64,000 nt of DNA from Lachnoclostridium sp. An169 (GCF_002160525.1 NZ_NFKT01000012.1:1-64000); one strand, 5' to 3'; shown: positions 8,611 to 17,590, counted from the stretch's first letter. Notes: generated by a model from the sequence alone, not told the origin. Numbers and translations are program-made.

Positions 8611-9023
8611 GTCAGGGCACCTCTTTTCTCGATGTGAATGGCACATTCCTCGCGCATGTTCGTCCGTTTCATTCCGATTACCGTGAGTACAATTCCCGCA
8701 GCCGCGCCATAAGCGCAGCCGAGTACTGCAAAGACCAGCAGAAGCGGGTCGGAAATCAGAAGAAACGAAAGGATTCCGAGCAGTCCGAAGATAATGCAGT
8801 TGATGACCATAGGCAGATACCAGAGAGAAATTGTGCGGGTAGGAATTTCTCTGCGCGCGGCATTTTCCCGGGCATACAGTTCTGCTTTAAGAGCGTTTGT
8901 AAGCCGCGGCGGCGGTCCGGCGGTCTGACCGGATTTCGCAGACTCGCGGATGAGGGCATCGAATTCGTTTGAATCATTTAAATCATGCACCTTATGCAAT
9001 TCATGTAACTCATGCTTCTTCAT
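8607..9023 (-). CDS. small two-helix membrane protein, candidate anti-sigma/accessory factor
   Basis: 138 aa. The N-terminal 70 residues are hydrophilic and histidine/charge-rich (MKKHELHELHKVHDL). Two adjacent membrane helices follow (WYLPMVINCIIFGLLGILSFLL and LLLVFAVLGCAYGAAAGIVLTVIGM), then a short cytoplasmic tail. The start overlaps the sigma-factor stop by 14 bp and has AAAGGAGG upstream. Position and topology (cytoplasmic N-terminus plus membrane anchor) fit an anti-sigma-like regulator of the upstream ECF sigma factor. No zinc-binding HxxxCxxC anti-sigma motif is present, so the role is only suggested by context. Confidence 0.65.
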   Translation of the reverse strand: MKKHELHELHKVHDLNDSNEFDALIRESAKSGQTAGPPPRLTNALKAELYARENAARREIPTRTISLWYLPMVINCIIFGLLGILSFLLISDPLLLVFAVLGCAYGAAAGIVLTVIGMKRTNMREECAIHIEKRGALT

Positions 9024-9540
9024 GGTATCCTGCCTCCTTTAATTTTTTTCGGATATGGTCACGTCCCCGCGACAGCCGGCTTTTGACCGTGCCGGCGGGA
9101 AGCTTCAGCGTCTTTGCGATCTGTTCCAGCGGAAAGTCAAACTGGTAGAAGAGCGTTACCGGAAGCCGCAGCCTGTCCGGCATGCCGGCGATGATCCGGC
9201 TGATCTCGGCGAGCAGTTCCTGTTTCAGAAAGTTTTCCTCAATGTTCTCCCCGGAGCCGATCACAGATGCAGTCTTATCATCAAGAGCGCCGGAAGGGGC
9301 AATCGCGTTTCGCCGGGCCGTTTTTCTCATTGTGGTTTTCCAGATGTTGCAGGCGATGGAGAAGAAGAAAGCTTTCGGATTCTGCTCCCAGTCCAGGGTA
9401 AGCGGACTCTCCAGCGCCTTGAGAAAGGTCTGCTGATAGAGATCGTCCGCGTCAGAGCGGTCGGCGCACAGCCGCATGCAGAAATGATACACATCCGTGC
9501 CGAAACGGTCGATACACTGTTCGATTTCTCTCGCTTCCAA
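9010..9540 (-). CDS. RNA polymerase sigma-70 family, ECF-type sigma factor
   Basis: About 176 aa. Region 2 includes DADDLYQQTFLKAL (the typical DA(E/D)DLxQ(D/E)TF motif) and region 4 includes LKLPAGTVKSRLSRGRDHIRKKL, a helix-turn-helix with the usual GTVKSRLSRGR signature. A GGAGGTGAG sequence lies just before the TTG at 9540, which is the best supported start; an ATG at 9564 without an SD would add eight residues. It heads an operon with two membrane proteins, the usual arrangement for a signal-responsive sigma. No -35/-10 autoregulatory motif was identified. Confidence 0.9.
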   Translation of the reverse strand: MEAREIEQCIDRFGTDVYHFCMRLCADRSDADDLYQQTFLKALESPLTLDWEQNPKAFFFSIACNIWKTTMRKTARRNAIAPSGALDDKTASVIGSGENIEENFLKQELLAEISRIIAGMPDRLRLPVTLFYQFDFPLEQIAKTLKLPAGTVKSRLSRGRDHIRKKLKEAGYHEEA

Positions 9541-9732
9541 GCGCTCACCTCCCTCGTAATCCATTCAAATGTTTTCGTCCTATATTCGCCGCGGAAAATA
9601 AAAAGGTTCCGCAATTTTTGAAAATTTATTTGAGAATAGGGAAAAGATTATAAACCACTGAAAAGCAGCCGTTGATCCCAATCAAATACGGGCGGCTGCT
9701 CTTTTGTTTACGATAGAGATATATTATTCGGT

Positions 9733-9843
9733 TTATCCGTGCTCAGCAGTTCTGTATTTAAACAACTTTATCTGGTAGTCCATACGCTGCCTGGATGGAG
9801 AGACGATTTTGATAATCCAGTCCGGAGCACCATTGCATCCTTC
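9733..9843 (-). pseudogene. Uma2/DUF820 family endonuclease remnant
   Basis: One leftward frame reads GCNGAPDWIIKIVSPSRQ then RMDYQIKLFKYRTAEHG and stops at 9733. GAPDxxIEIVSPSxxxxDYxxKLxxYR is the conserved core of Uma2 (DUF820) PD-(D/E)XK proteins. The flanking parts of the domain are missing and the sequence runs directly into the AraC remnant, so only a scrap of about 36 codons is left. Confidence 0.7.
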
Positions 9844-10076
9844 CTGAAGCTGTCATAAAAAGAATTCCCCTGATATCTGTGATTATAGAAATGACGCGGG
9901 AGCTTGTCAATAAAATAATTATTGTGAAGTGTTGGATTTTTTCTGTATTGAAGAGGAGTCACCCAAAATTGTCTCTCAAAAGCAGTCAGAAAGTGACTTT
10001 GACTTGAAAAACAAAGATAACTGCTTATACTGCTGATAGACAGCTTCCCGGCCAGTGCTTCCTGCGGTTGAACTGT
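9844..10076 (-). pseudogene. AraC-family regulator, C-terminal HTH remnant
   Basis: The leftward frame contains EALAGKLSISSISSYLCFSS, then QSHFLTAFERQFWVTPLQYRKN, an AraC/XylS second helix-turn-helix with the typical GFSSQSHF...F...G(M)TPxxYR signature. A TGA lies immediately upstream of the readable part and there is no start codon. The tail beyond YRKN is not recognised and continues into the Uma2 scrap. It is a truncated, non-functional regulator gene. Confidence 0.7.
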
Positions 10077-10128
10077 TCATAGTTTTGAAGTACAATAAAA
10101 GTAAATCGAAAGTTGGTGGAGAAATTCT

Positions 10129-10587
10129 ATGAGCGTATGCACATTTATTGCTTCGGATTTTCCCTTGACGGAAGTTTCACCCGTTCAGGACTATCCATTT
10201 GAAATAAATCTTGATAATGGCATAATGTATGACGGTGGCGCAGATGATAACTATTCTCTGCGTTCCTTTCAAGATGTTCAGAACTATACCGACAAGAAAA
10301 ATGGAGTCTGTCTGGAATGGAACTACTTTACAGAGGGTAGGGCAAAACAAATTATTGAATATATGAAAAATGCCTTGCAGAATACGACTTCCATAGAACT
10401 CTGGCATGTGTGGTTAATGGACTACTATGAATTTGAGGACAGACCTGTAATTCATAGGCAGACAGTTTCCATTGATGAACTTACCACAAAACATATCAAG
10501 AAAATTGATGATGCAGAGATTTGGAATACTCCCGATAAAATGTATCCGAATAGACCATCATTCTATTGCCTGGAAATAAAACGATAA
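10129..10587 (+). CDS. hypothetical protein, acidic, 152 aa
   Basis: I do not recognise a named domain. The protein is acidic and soluble, rich in Asp/Tyr/Asn, without signal peptide or membrane segment. It has compact motifs such as DNGIMYDGGADDNY, LEWNYFTEGRAKQIIEYM and ELWHVWLMDYYEFEDRP. A GGTGGAG SD precedes the ATG. The coding region is visibly more AT-rich than its neighbours and sits beside AraC and Uma2 relics, consistent with acquired DNA. The size and acidity recall immunity proteins of toxin systems, but no toxin gene is adjacent, so this is only a loose idea. Confidence 0.7.
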   Translation: MSVCTFIASDFPLTEVSPVQDYPFEINLDNGIMYDGGADDNYSLRSFQDVQNYTDKKNGVCLEWNYFTEGRAKQIIEYMKNALQNTTSIELWHVWLMDYYEFEDRPVIHRQTVSIDELTTKHIKKIDDAEIWNTPDKMYPNRPSFYCLEIKR

Positions 10588-10843
10588 TTACCACTTCCCA
10601 TTTGTCTTTTCCTTTTCGCTCCTGTTCATGCCGTTTCCGGCGGTTTTCATGCCCTCCCGGATAGCGTCGGCTTGGAAGATAAGAACCAGAAGATGCGTGC
10701 AAATAAAAAAGAAAAGGGAGATAAAGGGGAAGGTATACCCCTCACACTTGCAGGTCAGAAAGAAAATATTTATAATAGACAAAACAGCAGGTGCTTTTTA
10801 TCTGCAGAAAGATCTGTGTTTATGGAACAGGAGGAACATCGTG

Positions 10844-11521
10844 ATGGGACGTACCTATGTGATGTCAGATATACACGGCATGGCGCATCTTCTGGAAGAG
10901 ATGCTCGGCAGGATCGGCTTTTCCCCGGAAGACTGTCTCTACATTCTGGGGGATCTGATCGACCGGGGGCCGGATCCCGCAGGGGTGCTCGATCTGGTGA
11001 TGGGAAAGGAAAACATCACAGTGCTCACCGGCAACCATGAGGATGCCTTTGCCTCCTGGTATGAAAGTGAAGCGGACAAGGTGGGAAATCCTTATTATTA
11101 CAATACATATGAGGTTCTGATGGACAGCAGGAAGACGGAAGAAAAATTGCCGGAGTATGTGCGGTTTGTGAAAGGCCTCCCCCTGTATAAAAAGGTGAAA
11201 CTGGACGGCATCTGCTATCTCCTGGCCCATGCGTCCACAGAGGAGGCACTGCGGGTGTGGAAGCGAAGGGATCCGTTTATCTGGGACAGCTCCATGGTGG
11301 ACCGGCAGAGAGGAATCCCCGGCTATGTTTCCATTGTCGGACATGTGCCGACTTTCATTATCCGGGGCTATCCCCATGAGCCTGCGACAATCTGGAGAAG
11401 CCCGGACGGCCGCCTGATTGATGTGGACTGCGGAGCGGTATTTCCGGTTATGGGCGGCAGACTCGGGTGTCTCTGTCTTGAGACAGGAGAAGAGTTCTAT
11501 GTCCAGGATAAGCGGCTTTAA
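10844..11521 (+). CDS. metallophosphatase, PP2A/PrpA-like serine/threonine phosphatase
   Basis: 225 aa calcineurin-type phosphoesterase. All metal-binding motifs are visible: MSDIHG near residue 8, GDLIDRGPDP near 41, LTGNHE near 66, a histidine in LLAHAS and VGHVPT near the end. These bind two divalent metals and hydrolyse phosphoserine/threonine or Ap4A-type substrates. AGGAGG lies 10 nt before the ATG; a GTG three bases upstream is an alternative. The frame extends further upstream, but that part has no family similarity. The following LRR gene starts 83 bp downstream. Confidence 0.88.
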   Translation: MGRTYVMSDIHGMAHLLEEMLGRIGFSPEDCLYILGDLIDRGPDPAGVLDLVMGKENITVLTGNHEDAFASWYESEADKVGNPYYYNTYEVLMDSRKTEEKLPEYVRFVKGLPLYKKVKLDGICYLLAHASTEEALRVWKRRDPFIWDSSMVDRQRGIPGYVSIVGHVPTFIIRGYPHEPATIWRSPDGRLIDVDCGAVFPVMGGRLGCLCLETGEEFYVQDKRL

Positions 11522-11604
11522 GGACTCTGGCTCTAAGGTCCTGGCTTGCCTCCCATGGACATTCATGGTAAAATTACCGGGAAAGAAGGAAAAGGCGTGG
11601 ATTT

Positions 11605-12558
11605 ATGAAGATTCATTACAGGGAAAATCAGGGGAAAATCGAGATTGTGCGGTGCTTTGGGAATGACCCGGAGGTGGCGCTGCCGGAGAGCATCGGCGGA
11701 AAGCCGGTCGTCCGGACAGCGCCTTATGCATTTTCCGCTAGGAAAAATATGGAAGAGGAAGATGTCCTGGTCTTTGAGACAGAGGATCAGCGGATGTTTG
11801 GCGGCGGGGAGCGTCTTCTCGCCGGGGAAGCGGTAGAGAGTGTGATCTTTCCGGACACGATGGAAGAGATCGGAAATTATATATTTTACGGCTGCAGAAA
11901 CCTCAGGCGTCTGAGCTTTTCGGACCGTCTGCGGGGCGTGGGAAGCGGCGCGTTTACCGGGTGCCGTGAACTGGGATCTCTCAGAGTAAACCTGACGGAG
12001 GGGAAAAAGACCTGCGTGAAGGAGATCCTGGGCGATCTCTGGCAGAGGATCGACGTGACATTTCTGCAGGGAGAGCGGGAGATCCGCCTGGTGTTCCCGG
12101 AACACTACGAGGAGGCGGTGGAGAACACACCGGCCAGGATTCTTTTCACCCAGCACCACGGCTCCGGCAACAATTACCGGCAGTGTTTCTACGCACGGGA
12201 GATGGACTACAGGAAATATGACGAGCTTTTCTATGTGGCAAAAGCCTACGACCGGGTAAATGTCCTCTCGGATATTGCTTTTTCACGGCTCATGTATCCG
12301 GAAGATCTGACGGAAAAGGCAGAGCGGGAATATGAGGCGTATATCCGGGAAAATGAAAATCAGGTCCTGGAATATCTGACGGATGCGGAGAAGATGGAAG
12401 AAATGCGGGAAATCTCCCGGCGGCGCCTGTGGGAGCGGGACGCTCTGGAGACCGCTGCAGACTATGCTGCGAGGACAGGAAAGAGGGAGATATTGAGCTT
12501 CCTGATGGAAGAACAACACAGGTTTTTCCCCGTAAGAAGGAAAAAGTTCGATTTATAG
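11605..12558 (+). CDS. leucine-rich repeat protein associated with MoxR/VWA pair
   Basis: 317 aa. Residues about 70-125 contain BspA-type LRRs (VESVIFPDTMEEIGNYIFYG, then CRNLRRLSFSDRLRGVGSGAFTGC). The remaining C-terminal half is helical and charged with no clear domain. There is no signal peptide, so it is cytoplasmic, unlike secreted BspA proteins. It precedes a VWA-metallopeptidase gene and a MoxR ATPase on the same strand. A role as adaptor or client-recognition factor of that pair is inference from synteny. Confidence 0.75.
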   Translation: MKIHYRENQGKIEIVRCFGNDPEVALPESIGGKPVVRTAPYAFSARKNMEEEDVLVFETEDQRMFGGGERLLAGEAVESVIFPDTMEEIGNYIFYGCRNLRRLSFSDRLRGVGSGAFTGCRELGSLRVNLTEGKKTCVKEILGDLWQRIDVTFLQGEREIRLVFPEHYEEAVENTPARILFTQHHGSGNNYRQCFYAREMDYRKYDELFYVAKAYDRVNVLSDIAFSRLMYPEDLTEKAEREYEAYIRENENQVLEYLTDAEKMEEMREISRRRLWERDALETAADYAARTGKREILSFLMEEQHRFFPVRRKKFDL

Positions 12559-12722
12559 AGAAGAAAAGCAGACCTGGAGAAGAGAGTTTCGTAAATCGGG
12601 AAATCGTGATATACTGTCGCTGTGGCAGATAAGAGATCCTCTCATGGAGCATATACAATGCATGTGCAAGCGTTATAGGCAGTTGTATATAATTATATGA
12701 AGGCGTACAGGAGGTGCAGAGC

Positions 12723-14057
12723 GTGCGGGAGATAGAAATCGAGACGGAAGAGAGAAAGGTCCGGATCAGGGAGAAGCTGAACAGCATTGGCGTGCAGATC
12801 TTGCGGGCCGCCCGGGATGAGCTGTATTTTTCCATGCGCTTCCTGGATGTGGCGCTGAGCAGTTTTGTCTATGAGATGAACGCCGATGTTTCGCCGGTGG
12901 GGACGGACGGCAGGACGATCTTTTTCCATCCGCAGCAGCTCGGCGGACTGTACCGGGAAAACAGGATCCTGGTAAACCGGGCGTATCTGCACATGACTCT
13001 GCACTGCATTTTCCGGCATCCGGCGAAAGAAAATGTGGATCTGCGGTACTGGAATCTAAGCTGTGATATCGCCGCGGAGCATATCATCGACGGGTGCGAC
13101 CTCCGTCCGGTTCGGTTTTCCAGAAGTCTTTTGCGGAGAGAGACGTACCGGAAGCTGGAACAGGAGAAGAAAGTGCTCAATGCCGAGCGCATTTACCGGC
13201 AGCTTTCTGACTGGCAGCTGGAAGAGAAGGAGCTCTCTGCTCTGGAAGAAGAATTCTACGTGGACGACCACCGATTCTGGGTGAACCAGATACCGGGAAA
13301 ACAGCCGGATCCGGAGCTGAACAGGAAGTGGAAGGACATCGATGAGAAGATGGAGACGGATCTGGAGACATTTTCAAAGGAAGCCGCAGAAAAAAGCGGG
13401 GACTTCCTGGGGCAGCTCAAGGTGGAAAACCGGGAGCGCCATGATTACCGGGAATTTCTGCGGAAGTTCTCCGTGCTCGGCGAGGAACTGAGACCCGACC
13501 CGGATACATTTGACTATGGATTTTACAGCTACGGGCTGTCCCTGTACGGCAATATGCCGCTGATCGAGCCGCAGGAGACGAGAGAAGTTAAGAAGATCGC
13601 GGATTTTGTGATTGTGATTGACACTTCCATGTCGGTTTCCGGGGAACCGGTGAAGAATTTCCTGGAAGAGACATACAGCGTGCTGCGGGAGCAGGACAGT
13701 TTCTTCCGGAAAGTGAATATTCATATTATACAGTGCGATGAAAAGGTACATTCCGATGTGAAGATCACAGGCAGGGAGGAGCTGGATGATTATATGGAAC
13801 ATTTTCAGCTCTATGGGGAAGGCGGCACGGACTTCCGCCCGGCGTTTACCTATGTGGAGGAACTGATTGCGCAGGGAGAATTTGACGATCTGAAAGGGCT
13901 GATTTATTTTACAGACGGATTTGGAATCTACCCACAGAAGATGCCGCGGTACAAAACGGCGTTTGTATTTCTGGAGGAAGATTACCGGGATGCGGATGTT
14001 CCGCCCTGGGCGATCCGGCTGATCCTCAGGGAAGAGGATCTTAAGCAGGGAGTATAA
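12723..14057 (+). CDS. VWA-like protein with N-terminal metallopeptidase-like domain (DUF2201)
   Basis: About 444 aa. The N-terminal domain has HMTLHCIFRH (HxxxHxxxxH, near residues 95-104), the zinc-peptidase-like signature of DUF2201. The C-terminal VWA-like domain has VIVIDTSMSVSG (DxSxS) and GEGGTDFRPAF. AGGAGG ends 8 nt before the GTG at 12723; an earlier GTG at 12714 overlaps the SD itself and is unlikely. The stop is 26 bp before the start of the MoxR-like ATPase. The pair parallels the MoxR/VWA module at 3.6-6.3 kb but is a different subfamily. Confidence 0.85.
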   Translation: MREIEIETEERKVRIREKLNSIGVQILRAARDELYFSMRFLDVALSSFVYEMNADVSPVGTDGRTIFFHPQQLGGLYRENRILVNRAYLHMTLHCIFRHPAKENVDLRYWNLSCDIAAEHIIDGCDLRPVRFSRSLLRRETYRKLEQEKKVLNAERIYRQLSDWQLEEKELSALEEEFYVDDHRFWVNQIPGKQPDPELNRKWKDIDEKMETDLETFSKEAAEKSGDFLGQLKVENRERHDYREFLRKFSVLGEELRPDPDTFDYGFYSYGLSLYGNMPLIEPQETREVKKIADFVIVIDTSMSVSGEPVKNFLEETYSVLREQDSFFRKVNIHIIQCDEKVHSDVKITGREELDDYMEHFQLYGEGGTDFRPAFTYVEELIAQGEFDDLKGLIYFTDGFGIYPQKMPRYKTAFVFLEEDYRDADVPPWAIRLILREEDLKQGV

Positions 14058-14083
14058 TATACAGAAAAACAGGAGGACGACAG

Positions 14084-15595
14084 TTGGATATCAGACGGGC
14101 AAAACAGGAAATTAAAGATTCGATAGAAGCGTACCTTGCAAAAGACGAGTTCGGAGAGTACCGGATCCCTGCGGTGCGGCAGAGACCGGTGCTGCTCATG
14201 GGACCTCCGGGAATCGGCAAGACCCAGATCATGGAGCAGATCGCCCATGAACTTGAGATCGCCCTGGTGGCCTACACTATCACCCACCACACTAGACAGA
14301 GCGCGGTAGGGCTTCCCTTTATCCGGGAAAAGGAATACGGCGGGGAGACCTATTCGGTTACCGAGTACACAATGAGTGAAATTATCGCGTCTGTATATGA
14401 GAAGATGGAGAAGACGGGAATCCACGAGGGTATTCTCTTTATCGACGAGATCAACTGTGTATCGGAGACGCTGGCGCCGACGATGCTGCAGTTTTTGCAG
14501 GGCAAGACATTCGGCAATCAGAAGATGCCGGAAGGATGGATCATCGTGGCAGCGGGAAATCCGCCCCAATATAACAAATCAGTGCGGGAGTTCGATGTGG
14601 TGACTCTGGACCGGCTCAAGAAGATTGATGTGGAAGCGGATTTCCCGGTCTGGAAGGAATATGCCTACCGGCAGGGAATTCATCCCGCAGTGATCTCCTA
14701 CCTGGAGCTGCGCCGGGAGAACTTCTACCGCATCGAGAATACCGTGGACGGGAAGCAGTTTGTGACGGCAAGGGGATGGGAAGACCTCTCGGAACTGATC
14801 TATGTGTATGAACTGCTGGGCAAAACCGTGGACCGGGATGTGGCGTACCAGTATCTGCAGCATCCGACAGTGGCGAAAGATTTTGCAAATTATCTGGAAC
14901 TTTACTATAAATATAAGAAGGACTACAGTGTGGGCGACGTTCTGGAAGGAAAATGGGAGGACGCTGCTGCAGCGAAGATCAGGACTGCGTCTTTTGACGA
15001 GCATCTGAGCATTATCAGCCTGCTGAACGGGAAACTGGGGGAAATGTTTTCCGAGTGCTACCGGATGGATGCTTATGTGTCCAGGCTGTATGAATACCTG
15101 ATCTGTTACCGGGAGAACCGGGCCACGATGATGCTGGACGACGTGCGGATCATGGCGGAGAAAGATCTGGAGAAGCAGAAAAAGTCGGAACTTCTGACAA
15201 AAGAACAGGAGCATATATTCCGCAGAGTGACGGAGGCACTGACACGGTTTACGTCAGAACTGAAAGGAGAGCTGTTCATCGGCGATTCGGCGCTGGACGA
15301 GGTGCGCCGCATGTTTGCCGGAGAGACGGGCAAACTGGATGAACTCAAGCAGAAGACCGCGGAAATGCTTGAGAATGCGTTCCGGTTCCTGGAGGAAACC
15401 TTCGGAGAGAGCCAGGAGATGGTGGCCTTTGTGACAGAACTCAATGCAAATTATTTCAGTACCTGGTTTATCCGGGAAAACGGCAGCGATATGTATTACC
15501 GCTACAACAAAGGTCTCTTGTTCGACGACCGGCAGCAGGAGATCCTGGGCGAGATGGATGAAGCCGAGGGGCTTCTGAACCAGGGAATCAAATAA
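14084..15595 (+). CDS. AAA+ ATPase, MoxR-like
   Basis: 503 aa starting at TTG with AGGAGG 7 nt upstream. The AAA+ module has P-loop GPPGIGKTQ near residue 44, Walker B GILFIDEIN near 119 and sensor IIVAAGNPPQYN near 155. About 230 additional C-terminal residues are helical with coiled-coil character and have no named domain. It presumably drives the VWA/metallopeptidase protein encoded just upstream in a chaperone-like cycle. The client is unknown. Confidence 0.88.
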   Translation: MDIRRAKQEIKDSIEAYLAKDEFGEYRIPAVRQRPVLLMGPPGIGKTQIMEQIAHELEIALVAYTITHHTRQSAVGLPFIREKEYGGETYSVTEYTMSEIIASVYEKMEKTGIHEGILFIDEINCVSETLAPTMLQFLQGKTFGNQKMPEGWIIVAAGNPPQYNKSVREFDVVTLDRLKKIDVEADFPVWKEYAYRQGIHPAVISYLELRRENFYRIENTVDGKQFVTARGWEDLSELIYVYELLGKTVDRDVAYQYLQHPTVAKDFANYLELYYKYKKDYSVGDVLEGKWEDAAAAKIRTASFDEHLSIISLLNGKLGEMFSECYRMDAYVSRLYEYLICYRENRATMMLDDVRIMAEKDLEKQKKSELLTKEQEHIFRRVTEALTRFTSELKGELFIGDSALDEVRRMFAGETGKLDELKQKTAEMLENAFRFLEETFGESQEMVAFVTELNANYFSTWFIRENGSDMYYRYNKGLLFDDRQQEILGEMDEAEGLLNQGIK

Positions 15596-15674
15596 GCACT
15601 TCTTTCTTTCCGGAAAAGAGTGTGCTAGAATAGAACCATGGCAAAATTTCCAGACAGGAAGAGAGGTTGATAAC

Positions 15675-16310
15675 ATGGATGTCAGGACAATGAGAAATGA
15701 AGCGCTCGGGAAACGCGTGGTAAAGGCACTGGAATCCCGCAATATGGAAGCGTATTATGCAGCGACAAAAGAAGAGGCGGTAAAGAAGGCTCTGGAACTG
15801 ATCCCGGAGGGAAGCACCATCAATATGGGCGGTTCCGCATCGGTGCGGGAAGTGGGGCTGATCGATGCTGTCTGTTCCGGAAATTATGTATTCTATGACA
15901 GGGATAAGGCGTCTACTCCGGAGGAGAAGAATGAGATCGCTCTGAAGGCATTTACATGCGATTGGTTCCTGGGAAGCGTCAACGCCATGAGCGAGGACGG
16001 CGTGTTTGTAAATATCGACGGAAATGCAAACCGTGTGGCGGCTTATGCATTTGGCCCGAAAAATGTTCTTCTGATCGTGGGAATGAACAAGATCGTCAAG
16101 ACCGAGGAGGACGCGATGCACCGCGCCAGAAATGAAGCCGCGCCGATCAATACACAGAGGTTCGGCATCGACACGCCCTGTGTGAAAAACGGAAGCTGCT
16201 TTGACTGCAAGAGTCCGGACTGCATCTGCTGTCAGATTATGATTACCAGATTCAGCAGGATTCCGAAGAGATTCAAGATCATACTGGTGGATGAAAATCT
16301 CGGTTTCTGA
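15675..16310 (+). CDS. LUD-domain (LutC/DUF162) protein
   Basis: 211 aa with the LUD fold: EAVKKALELIPEGSTINMGGS near residue 35 and CDWFLGSVNAMSEDGVFVNIDGNANR near 100 are typical. The C-terminus carries a cysteine cluster, CVKNGSCFDCKSPDCICC. LutC-type proteins take part in lactate oxidation with LutA/LutB, but no lutAB genes are adjacent. Many stand-alone Clostridia members are annotated only as lactate utilisation protein. GAGAGG precedes the ATG. The specific reaction is unknown. Confidence 0.85.
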   Translation: MDVRTMRNEALGKRVVKALESRNMEAYYAATKEEAVKKALELIPEGSTINMGGSASVREVGLIDAVCSGNYVFYDRDKASTPEEKNEIALKAFTCDWFLGSVNAMSEDGVFVNIDGNANRVAAYAFGPKNVLLIVGMNKIVKTEEDAMHRARNEAAPINTQRFGIDTPCVKNGSCFDCKSPDCICCQIMITRFSRIPKRFKIILVDENLGF

Positions 16311-16394
16311 TGCCGCCCGGCACAGCGTTTTCAGGCGCAAAAGGGCGGCCGGACGGGGGATAAGCAGCCGGGAGAATAGAGAGGGCATGGAAAG

Positions 16395-17276
16395 ATGGAC
16401 AGAGACGAAAAGAAGCTGACCGGGAGGGAGCCCGGGAAGCAGACCGCGCACAGGCGCAGAAGAAGGAGCAGACCGAAGAACAAAAGCGCGGTAAAGGGAA
16501 GACGCAGCAGAGGTGCGCAGAGCGCGAAAGCAAGAAAAAGGGCGGGCTTTGATATCATCTCGACAACAGTTCTTATTGTTGCGGTATGCGTATTCGTTTT
16601 CTCCCTTTATCAGCTTGTCATGATGCTCGTCCCATATTATACGGGAAGCGAGGAATATGACGCCATCAAGGAATATGCTATCACGGAAGGCAGCGACGGA
16701 GAGGGATTCCGTGTGGATTTTGACGCACTTCTGCAGGAAAACCCGGATACAGTTGCATGGATCCGTTTCGATGAGCCGTCGGTGATCAGTTATCCGGTTG
16801 TCAAAAGTGCGGATAATAAGGAGTATCTGACGAAATCATTTTCTGCAAATGACAATAAGCTGGGAACAATCTTTGTGGATATGCGCTGCAGTTCGGATTT
16901 CTCCGACAGAAATACCCTTGTTTACGGTCATAATCTCCGGGTAAGCGGCAGGATGTTCTCAAAGCTTCTGGAATATGAAGACCAGTCGTTCTATGAGGAA
17001 AATCCGTATTTCTACATATATACACCGGACGGCAAGGTGAGGACCTATACGATCTTTGCAGCCTCTGTTGTGGATGAGACGGCGGATAACTACAATATCA
17101 CTTATGCGTCGGACGCGGATTTTGAAGAATATCTGCAGCTGTGTAAGAGTTCCTCCCTGTACGATACCGGGGTGGAGGTAAATGCACAGTCCAGGATCGT
17201 GAGCCTTTCAACCTGTACCAACGGGGCGGAGACGGAGCGTTTCCTCGTGCAGGGCGTTCTGACGGCGGAGGATTAA
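16395..17276 (+). CDS. srtB: class B sortase
   Basis: 293 aa. An extremely basic N-terminus of about 50 residues precedes a single membrane helix (ISTTVLIVAVCVFVFSLYQL) and an extracellular transpeptidase domain. Catalytic residues are visible: His in LVYGHNL near 180, Cys in LSTCTNG near 276 and Arg in ETERFLVQG. Sortase B cleaves NPxTN-like signals and anchors proteins to peptidoglycan. No substrate with such a signal is encoded in the window, so it probably serves proteins elsewhere. The long Arg-rich cytoplasmic head is a little unusual. Confidence 0.92.
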   Translation: MDRDEKKLTGREPGKQTAHRRRRRSRPKNKSAVKGRRSRGAQSAKARKRAGFDIISTTVLIVAVCVFVFSLYQLVMMLVPYYTGSEEYDAIKEYAITEGSDGEGFRVDFDALLQENPDTVAWIRFDEPSVISYPVVKSADNKEYLTKSFSANDNKLGTIFVDMRCSSDFSDRNTLVYGHNLRVSGRMFSKLLEYEDQSFYEENPYFYIYTPDGKVRTYTIFAASVVDETADNYNITYASDADFEEYLQLCKSSSLYDTGVEVNAQSRIVSLSTCTNGAETERFLVQGVLTAED

Positions 17277-17376
17277 GCCGGAGGGATCCGCATTTGCAGA
17301 CAGAAACGAGACAGCAGGGATGAAACGGCAGGAGCAGGATTGGAAGGAAACAGGATTGCTGGAAAGGAATGAAGAA

Positions 17377-17565
17377 ATGGCAGACAGATTCGACGTAGGA
17401 GACGTTATCAGGATGAAGAAACCGCATCCCTGCGGAAGCCAGGAGTGGGAGATCCTGCGCGTGGGGGCGGATTTCCGTCTCAAATGCATGGGGTGCGGCC
17501 ACCAGATTATGGTGCCGCGGAAACTGGTGGAAAAAAATACAAGACAAATTACGAAAAAAGCTTGA
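17377..17565 (+). CDS. DUF951 family protein
   Basis: 62 aa, cytoplasmic, with the pattern VGDVIRMKKPHPCGSQEWEI and CMGCGHQIMVPR; the CxxCGH may bind metal. The ATG at 17377 is chosen because AAAGGA precedes it and the family begins there; an upstream ATG at 17320 adds non-conserved residues. Function is unknown, but the family is regularly found just ahead of rpsF in Firmicutes, as here. Confidence 0.88.
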   Translation: MADRFDVGDVIRMKKPHPCGSQEWEILRVGADFRLKCMGCGHQIMVPRKLVEKNTRQITKKA

Positions 17566-17590
17566 AACTTGCGTCTCGTTATGGTATCAT
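17562..17590 (+). promoter_or_regulatory. sigma-A promoter of rpsF-ssb-rpsR
   Basis: TTGAAA (17562-17567) and TATCAT (17585-17590) are separated by 17 bp. The -35 overlaps the last codon and stop of DUF951. The following ~90-nt leader holds a CTCCTGT/ACAGGGG hairpin and could host the known S6:S18 autoregulatory site; I could not assign that motif with certainty. Confidence 0.7.

Noticed and set aside
10496-10782. two small leftward frames (68 and 64 codons) after the 152-aa gene
   Set aside because: No ribosome-binding site and no recognisable domain; may be a relic of mobile DNA but cannot be supported.
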